Positions 56,997 to 64,000 of a stretch of DNA of 64,000 bases are shown here, one piece after another. Below the pieces are notes generated by a model. The model was given only the letters and a program-made list of their open reading frames with translations. It had not been told where the DNA came from and did not search any database. The stretch lies in the NCBI RefSeq assembly GCF_020184175.1, contig NC_065531.1, positions 77,036,604-77,100,603 of the forward strand, written 5' to 3'. This DNA is from Aphis gossypii. Lineage: Eukaryota > Arthropoda > Insecta > Hemiptera > Aphididae. Every line of letters starts with the position of its first letter. Within the stretch, counting starts at the first letter, position 1. The translations under genes and the position numbers were made by a program.

Positions 56997-57244
56997 TGTA
57001 AACATATAGTATAACGCATTACTGTCGCAGTTTTTTCATAGACCACGCACAAACATTAATAAAAATAATAGTAATTTTTTACTATAAAACTTCTCTGCTA
57101 GACACTATACTATGCGCTTCGCACACACTTTATTGGAAAACGTTTCGGTCGGATACAATTCTTTTGTCAGTCGACAGTGGACGGTCCTCCACGCGATTTC
57201 ACAAAATAATCGTCCTTATACGTATAGCTATATTATAATACATT
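56997..57244. other. Spacer
   Basis: No supported feature. It would be 3' untranslated region if the exon at 56871 is genuine, and has no clear AATAAA. Confidence 0.4.
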
Positions 57245-57283
57245 GTTATTGTTATTATTATTATTATTATTATTATTACATCG
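57245..57283. repeat. (TTA)n microsatellite
   Basis: TTA/ATT repeats are read directly. They abut the tRNA-like fragment. Confidence 0.95.
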
Positions 57284-57345
57284 TTGGGTAGCTCAGTAGT
57301 TAGGACGTGGCGGGCGTGATCCAGGTGACAAAATTGTAATTTTGT
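57284..57345 (+). mobile_element. tRNA-head fragment of a SINE
   Basis: GGGTAGCTCAGTAGTTAGGA (57288-57307) matches the D-arm and A box of a eukaryotic tRNA. Downstream GTGATCCAGGTGAC retains only part of a B box (compare GTTCGATCC). There is no anticodon arm or acceptor pairing, so it is not a tRNA gene. With the flanking (TTA)n it is best read as a truncated SINE. Confidence 0.55.
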
Positions 57346-58241
57346 TTTGTTTTTCGTTATTACCGCATTTAGGAGTCATTTTTTTTTTTTGCGTTTTCTC
57401 TCGATGACAATAATAACAACCAATGGTATACTTGGAAAACGGAAAACACGATTTTCCACACGACCATAACAATAATATTGTAATTAATATAATTTGAATT
57501 CTCAGCGGTGAATATGCTACAACATTCGATTGTTATACTCCATACATTGTAAATAGATATAATTAATATTGGTTATTTCAATTATTACAGTATTTACCTG
57601 TATAGTTACAATAAATATCAGAATAAATAGATTTTATATATTTTTTTTATAACGTCCTCGTTATCGTTATTGTTTTTTTTTTATTATTATTTTGTAAAAC
57701 ACCTCTCTCGCAGTTTCGCATAGAATAATATAATTAATAGAAATAACATACGAACGAATTACACTTCTTTTACCTTTATTGGTATATCATACAGGGTTAT
57801 CACTAAGTATACTTGTTCGTCCAATTTATTCTTTAACAATTTTAAATGCTGACTTTTTGAGTTATTGAGATTCAAAAAAAAAAAAGGTTTTACAACATAG
57901 AATACTTTTCAGATGGTGAAAAAACCAATAATTTAAAAATGAAGTAAAAATATAAAGAGTTAATTAAATAAAAAATAAATTCTTGAAAAAATTACAAAAA
58001 TCAGTATTCGAATAAATTCATTATTAAAGGATAAAAATGCGAGTGAGCATGTTTGATGAATAACCTGGTGGCATGTATATACAATACATATATATAAATA
58101 TTCTGCTCTCGATGCTATGCACCGCTCACATCTACTCTACTTTGGTATATAATACTAGTATGATATTAATGATATTATTATAATATAATTGGGTTGCTAA
58201 GACCATAAATACCAAAGCCATATAACAAATATACACGTAAA
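57346..58241. other. AT-rich stretch
   Basis: T-rich runs near 57380, 57638 and 57674 and an A12 near 57875. I see no gene or repeat family. Confidence 0.5.
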
Positions 58242-58343
58242 TTACGATGATGATTCCTCATCGTCAGAGTCGTGCGAGCCTAATTGACGTGATCCGTTAC
58301 GTATTAAAATATATTGTATCTGTATCAACGCGACCATGTACAT
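58242..58343 (-). CDS. Candidate small frame or last exon with acidic Ser tail
   Basis: The minus-strand ATG frame reads MYMVALIQIQYILIRNGSRQ, then LGSHDSDDEESSS and TAA. A hydrophobic segment is followed by a Ser and Asp/Glu-rich C-terminus of the casein-kinase-2 target type (SDDEESSS), a common ending of membrane and nuclear proteins. An acceptor-like CAG lies inside the first third (GCGTTGATACAG), so it could be a terminal exon. No family is recognised. Confidence 0.28.
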   Translation of the reverse strand: MYMVALIQIQYILIRNGSRQLGSHDSDDEESSS

Positions 58344-61300
58344 TACGTATATATATTTTAATCACTCATTATGACTCGTTATTATATATATTATAAGTCC
58401 CTAACGAGTGCGCATCACATAACAGTATTATATTAGACGAGTACTTTTGGTTTATAAAACACATATTATGTGTACTGTAACTATGCGGTATTATAATTTA
58501 TAATATTTTATAAATGTACACAGTAATTTTTTTTTAAATTTTTTATCATCGTTACACTATTATTACTGTGTAGTGTACGTATATTATATACGCGTTCGAC
58601 TTAAAAATAATTCGTTCGTAGTTTCACATAAAAATAAAACTCATAAGTTCCATGGATCGTTGTACAACAATTATGTCGTATTATATACTATTATTATATA
58701 TTCTATATGTAGGTAAGCAGCGTAAACGAAAGCGAATTTTGGCGCACCGTCGTGTATAAAAATAAATATTATTATGGGTATTTATTATAATAATAAGTGA
58801 TGTAAAGAAAAAGTAGAAGAAGAAGAAGAAGAAAATGCGAGGAGATGACCTTTAAGTCTCGCACCAGAGAAAGTCGTGTACCTATTTACAATAATGTACG
58901 GTTTTTTCTGTAGACAAGATGGTAAATGCGCATGCATCGCATGATATTTATGTTGTTATTATATACGTATTTACATTCACACATCGTATAAAATATATTA
59001 TCTGGATTTTATTTTATTATTATTTTCTGCCCGTCTGAAACGTCGGCCGATATATTTCTTTTATCCATTTTATTATATATATATTACTATTATTATTATC
59101 ATCATCGTCGTCGTTATTATTATTCGGACGCTCGTGAAAGTCGACGACGACCAGTTTTTAAGACCTATTTCAGTTATAATATTATATCGATATTATACGA
59201 CTGCGACGACTTCGGGTTAATAACGCGTGCAAACGACTGCTATACCCAACATGATGTCGTTATTGTTGAATGTGCGCGGAAAAATATAGCAATTATATTA
59301 TAAATGCATTGTTTTGCTGCTGCTGCTGCTCAGACGACCGAAAGCTACTACATAATGACAATATTATTATTACTATTTTACCTGATCGCACAAGAGATCG
59401 CAACTTTCGTATTCGTTGGTCGGAAATGCACGCACGTTATCAATAAAAAAATCGATCGATAAACAATGCAAACCCACCGTAGAAAATGATAATTATAATA
59501 ATATATACTTTGGACATATTTTCGCTTTTTTTTTTTTTTACTCGACCCGTTTTCGATAATACCAATAACTTATTAACTTATACCTTTAAGGCTCGAGGTG
59601 TCAGGATAAACATGCACACCTCCACGTACACGCAATCATCTTTGTCTAATACAACTACTACAAAATAATATTATGCTGTTCCAACTATACTATTTATCCA
59701 GTAAAAAAATAATCATTTATAATAATTGTTTTACATTTACTTATGTAACGCGCGCTTTTAAAGTGTACACAATATATAAATTCATATTACCCGTCAAGCG
59801 TGTCAATATTTTGTTTTCATTTTTCATCTTTAACTCCTCTAACAGCTGCGCAACGTTCGTATTCATTCATCATTACTGGTGAATTTATGCATATTAAATT
59901 TCAAAACCTGTTCAAATAATATGAATCGTTGTTACGAATTCCGAGTGGTTATACTAATATATTATAATATATATATGGGAACGTGCGTGCCACATGTCAA
60001 GGGAAAAATACTGACAAATTTAATAGGAAGATAATTGTTGTATGAAAGTTTTTAGAAATGTATTCAGATACACACATAATATATATGTTTATGGAAGTAC
60101 TTATGTATTATATATAATATGTAAAACCAAAAGTACTTAATAATATAATAACCTTTTTACGATTTAAATACCACTGGTATAGGTATTCTACCTATGTAAT
60201 AAAATTATTAATTTTCGGTAGGTACCTATATACTACCTGTTACCCGTATATCGTACTTAAAAGCGAACGGTTCGACGACCGGCTTGCAGCGTCGAAAATA
60301 AAAACAATTCGGGCTTACGTGTGTATATGTACTAAAGAGATTATTATATACCACTATAATACTTAGGTCACGTCCATAATATTTGATTATCTGATCCTTA
60401 CAATAATTGTAATAATACCGTACGACCTTTTGGCTTTTACAAGCACTCACCTAAAATTGTAACTAATTAAACACTACTACGTGTTCGCAACTTTCTCCGT
60501 ACTCCTCGAAAATGGTTGTCATAAGTTTACCCATTCCAGCGCATTATCACAATGTTATATTATAATTTGATCAAAAGTCATGATAATATTAATTAGGATG
60601 CCGTCCGTTTTACTTTGGATAACGCTGTGCCTACCCCAAAAAAGTTTAACAATTAATGTCGGCTAACGTGTGGAAGTATAATAAACACACATCATAATAT
60701 TAAAACGTATAATGTAGGTATTAAATATTTCGTCAAGTCTAATAAACTTCAGAAAAATCATTAAGATCGACATTGTAAAATAATTTACAAGTATATAGGT
60801 GGGACCATCGTTTCGGTCGACCCTGATCAACTGCAACTGTTTTTTGAGTTAAAACCGTTCGAGGCGAGTGTAATTTATTCACGATTATATGGGTACCTAG
60901 GTATATCGTAAATGCTATATGTTTCCACACATGATGATAATAATAATAATATACAATAATGCGCATTGCATAAGATTATGATGTTCGTATCGCATTAATC
61001 GTTCTCTGTTCGAACGAGTCATCGTGAATATTACTTTTCGAATTCCGCGATTATTAGCGGTTATATTAATTAATTTGAATGTAAATCGAAACGCAGCAAA
61101 CCGTATAATATAATAATATATAATACCTACCTTGTACATTACAATATACATAATGCCCGAATAGCGTCATCACTGTTCCCTTCACTTGCACCGGCGGTTA
61201 TAATGCAGGTATTATAATAATAATATCAATAATACAGCTGATTTATCACTCTGGTCCGTAAAAAAATAAAAAATAAATTTACCTAAATAAATATGAACCA

Positions 61301-62164
61301 TTTCTCGGTGGTGTACCTGTTACAAAATATTATGTGTTACGCGTATTGGTTCCGAAAACAATTTTAAAATAATATGATGCGTATAGTCGGGTATATTATA
61401 TTATATACGTATAGTATACCTATAAATACATTGTGTATTATTATTGTGTGTGCAGTCGCGTAATGGACGCCCGGAAAGAAAGAAAAAAAAATTGATTAAC
61501 AGTACAATGGGTACCCGTGAACAATAAAAAAAAAAATGTATATTATAATATAATATACGTGTAATGAAGATTGTATAAGAGTATAGTGCGTGCGCGTGTG
61601 CGCGAGCAATACGATTTCGGATTTAATATGATATTCTCTGCAGGGAATGCGGAAAGGCTTGCGCACAGGATGTGCCATTAATTGACGTCTATTGTGCACT
61701 TGACGTTGCATTTGCATGGACCCTAATAATTATTATTGTCGAGCAAAAGAAAAAAATTACCAAAACCACAGCGTAAATACGATAAAAAAAAAAATTGTTC
61801 ATATTTTTCGCATCGACAACGATAGGTATTGTGTATAATACAGGTACCTACATAGTGTCTACAGCAGTATAGTCATCGATATAGGTTATTGATCACAATT
61901 AATATTCGTAATAATACATCATCGAGTAACTCTGAAATTGTCTAGTGAGTCTTTCGACCGTTGTTAAAAAGTTTTTCGTGTATACATTTTCACTGTGATC
62001 TTTATGACTTTTACAATACACCTATGATGTATATTAACTCCAATATACACAATATTATAATATAGTTCAACAAAGAACCGGACCTATGCACCAACCAGTT
62101 TTTGTTGTCAATTACACGCAGTTGGTCACAGCAGCTTATTGTTTTTATTTTCACTTTTTTAGAC
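58344..62164. other. Mixed AT-rich stretch with microsatellites
   Basis: (AAG)n at 58814-58833, ATC/GTC runs near 59095-59115 and (CTG)n at 59319-59331. Frames at 59486-59668, 59673-59882, 60226-60450, 60739-61151 and 61496-61717 have no splice or promoter support. An exact TAGGTACCTA lies at 60219-60228. No gene is called. Confidence 0.4.
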
Positions 62165-62367
62165 ATGGCATTATCACGCACGCCATACTATTATACTAAA
62201 TCGGTCTTAATATACTTTTTTTGTTTCGAGTAATAGCGCCCGTTATTCAACTGGCTCCCGTTCCAATATACAATCATAATAATAAATTCCAAATCTTGAC
62301 AGACGTGAGCGATTTTCAATCAATAGTCAGTAAATCCGTTGCACACGCACATTCACGGCGTAATTAG
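62165..62367 (+). CDS. Candidate exon, 66 codons, membrane-type
   Basis: A strong acceptor (TTGTTTTTATTTTCACTTTTTTAG, 62141-62164) is followed by AC and an ATG. The frame reads MALSRTPYYYTKSVLIYFLF, RVIAPVIQLAPVPIYNHNNK, FQILTDVSDFQSIVSKSVAH, AHSRRN and TAG at 62365-62367. It has one hydrophobic segment of about 20 residues (SVLIYFLFRVIAPVIQLAPV) and a polar tail. It may be the start of a short protein (5' untranslated exon upstream) or an internal-to-terminal exon in phase 2. No family is recognised. Confidence 0.38.
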
Positions 62368-63462
62368 AAACTATAACAAATCAATAACAACAATGAATTA
62401 TGAGATAAATATTGATATTTAACTTATTTGATCTGAACGGATTTTGTAGACATTTATTTTGTTTTTTTTTTTACTTAATCTACTACATTAATCTGTTAAA
62501 TTTATGCAATTCTTCACTTTCGCACGAAAATCCAACTTTGGTACGGTTAGTACGATGCTTATTATAGATTGGTTTAATGCCAATATTATCATAACCGTCA
62601 AAATGACGATAATATATAATATATAATTTCTAATATCTTACTATATCTACACTGCAGCGACGGTCCTAATTTGTATTAATGTATTATTGATTACAGATTA
62701 AAATAATTTGCCAATAGGTATACGTACTTTAATCGATGTTTTTTTATTATTGATTATTAAATACATCGACATCTAGGTCATTAGTATAAGAATTTTTAGT
62801 AAAGTTAGCTGTTATTTACATTACTTTTTTTTTTTTATAAATTAAATTCTACAATTTAGTTATTTTTAATTTTGTTCTTTAATCGATGTATGAGTTCATT
62901 GTACTAGAATTATACTTAACACCTATAACAATATTATGATGTTCACACATCTGTTTATTACTCACCATACAATATGTTATATAGATTTTTTTAGTATTCG
63001 GTAAAGTAGATTGTACATATTAATATGCCTTGTGTGGAAAGTAGTTTTGTAGGTTTTGTTATAGTATACATGATTTATCGTTTAATTGCGTTTATTTAAA
63101 TATAACAGAATTTCACTCAATTTATTATGATATTATAGTACATAGTATTCATAAATGAACATATTAGTTTTAGTATTATAAATTCAAATGACCATTTTAA
63201 ATTAAAATTAATATGTAACAGTTATTATATCATATAATAATAATAAGAAGAAAAAAATTTGAGTTGTTTTTATTTTCAAGGATAACTGAAAAATTGTTTT
63301 TTTTTTTACATGCATTAAAATTTGTCTTATGAAAGTTGATATTATTTTTCGTCCTCGTCTCGTCCCACACAAATAGCCTAATAATATTCCCCATCGAATT
63401 ATTCCTTGTAGTACCCATAATATATTAATATACGAAAACGAATTTATTTTTGATTTTTACAA
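62368..63462. other. AT-rich stretch
   Basis: No supported gene. Frames at 63230-63418 lack context. Poly-T near 62826 and 63300. Confidence 0.5.
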
Positions 63463-63726
63463 TTAAAATGCTCGTGAGTGCTTACAAAAGTAGTGAATAG
63501 GTAGCATAATATCGTCGTAATAATCATTAAAAAAAAAAACCCCTGTACGTATACATATTAATAATAATAGTAATGAATAAAAAAAAATAATAACGGGACA
63601 TTTCGATGGTTTGGGTATAACGTGCACACTGCACACGCATAGTTTTGCGGACGACTTCATTCCGTCACATGTCTGAAAGTTCAATAGAACAACGACAATT
63701 ACTGCGCACACACGTGGGCACGAGGA
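63463..63726 (-). CDS. Candidate exon, 87 codons, Cys-rich and membrane-type
   Basis: On the minus strand a very strong acceptor (CGTTTCCTTTTCC, T12, GCAG) is followed in phase 0 by 87 open codons. The start reads SSCPRVCAVIVVVLLNFQTC, then DGMKSSAKLCVCSVHVIPKP and SKCPVIIFF, and the end YFCKHSRAF and TAA. A second acceptor (TATTGAACTTTCAG) inside it starts the same frame at TCDG. Seven cysteines lie in the first 45 residues. The middle Leu and Phe run is repeat-encoded. It lies 217 bp from the ATG of the plus-strand gene start at 63943. No family is recognised. Confidence 0.35.
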   Translation of the reverse strand, partial: SSCPRVCAVIVVVLLNFQTCDGMKSSAKLCVCSVHVIPKPSKCPVIIFFYSLLLLLICIRTGVFFFNDYYDDIMLPIHYFCKHSRAF

Positions 63727-63942
63727 CTGCAAAAAAAAAAAAGGAAAAGGAAACGTGTAATAAAGAAAATTAGAAATACTTTTACGGTTGTCAGCGTTTA
63801 CGAATTCGTTTCCGGTCCACGCACCCGATTCGCACCAATATAACGTAGGATATAGGCTTCGGCCGTATTATTGAATATATATAACACCAACACACCTTTT
63901 ATAATATATATATATACACGGACGTCGACTCGTCGAGTCACG
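63727..63942 (+). promoter_or_regulatory. Possible promoter and 5' UTR of the gene opening at 63943
   Basis: A CpG-containing segment with ACCAATAT (CCAAT-like) near 63835 and TTTATAATATATATATATAC near 63897-63916, ahead of GACGTCGACTCGTCGAGTCACG leading into the ATG. Individual elements are weak, and position is the main support. Confidence 0.25.
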
Positions 63943-64000
63943 ATGGCGGTTTTAGATCGTCCGGAAACGGAGAAAAAATATATAAAAATTGCTAACCTAA
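63943..64000 (+). CDS. Start of a gene, cut by the window edge
   Basis: ATG in a good context (GTCACGATGG, G at +4) opens MAVLDRPETEKKYIKIANL, which runs off the window. CpG-containing leader, balanced codons and a charged, soluble N-terminus all look like a genuine initiation site. Only 19 codons are visible, so no family can be named. A short chance frame remains possible. Confidence 0.38.
   Translation, partial: MAVLDRPETEKKYIKIANL

Noticed and set aside
57284..57345. Intact tRNA gene
   Set aside because: Only the D-arm/A-box half is present. There is no acceptor stem pairing, anticodon arm or complete T arm.
1..64000. CRISPR arrays, operons, prophage, rRNA
   Set aside because: No regularly spaced direct repeats, no ribosome binding sites with closely packed frames and no rRNA-like conserved blocks were seen.

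Overview
This window looks like arthropod nuclear DNA, most probably from an aphid or a close hemipteran. By eye it is about 70% A+T, full of AAT/ATT, AT and CA microsatellites, and it repeats the palindromic word TAGGTACCTA, which I associate with aphid sequence. It carries degenerate copies of small transposons. I see no operons, ribosome binding sites, rRNA, intact tRNA or CRISPR array. I recognise no complete gene of known family. The setting is best read as intergenic and intronic DNA of a large-intron locus or gene-poor region.

Layout. AT-rich, repeat-scarred DNA fills most of 1-7.0, 8.4-11.4, 12.9-18.9, 20-25, 30-31.6, 35.4-37, 43-48.2, 51-55 and 57.3-58.2 kb. Short CpG-containing blocks interrupt it, near 7.5-8.1, 11.5-12.3, 19-19.8, 25.6-26.5, 27.6-29.4, 31.7-32, 33.5-34.9, 37-38, 42-43, 50-50.7, 55.8-57 and 63.6-64 kb. 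Nearly all the coding-like signal sits in these blocks. The richest is 26.3-29.9 kb. It has two exon-like frames and a small ATG frame on the minus strand, a CpG-rich block, and two exon-like segments on the plus strand with good splice sites, the second holding a signal-peptide-like start. That is the architecture expected of a divergent promoter. A second plus-strand pair (33.6 and 34.9 kb) would encode an ectodomain stub plus a membrane helix. The last 58 bases probably open a further gene.

Repeats seen directly: a near-perfect tandem duplication of a ~377 bp unit (38.3-39.1 kb), a 149 bp hAT-type MITE with an imperfect 8 bp target duplication (9.4 kb), a tRNA-derived SINE-like element (17.1-17.3 kb), a tRNA-head fragment (57.3 kb), an RTE-like 3' tail (5.0 kb), and a possible hAT transposase C-terminal fragment (47.2 kb).

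Reliability. In sequence this AT-rich I expect roughly 40 GTAAGT words by chance over both strands, and open frames of 20-60 codons are common. The exon calls are therefore hypotheses, ranked by acceptor strength, frame length and composition. They are not established genes.
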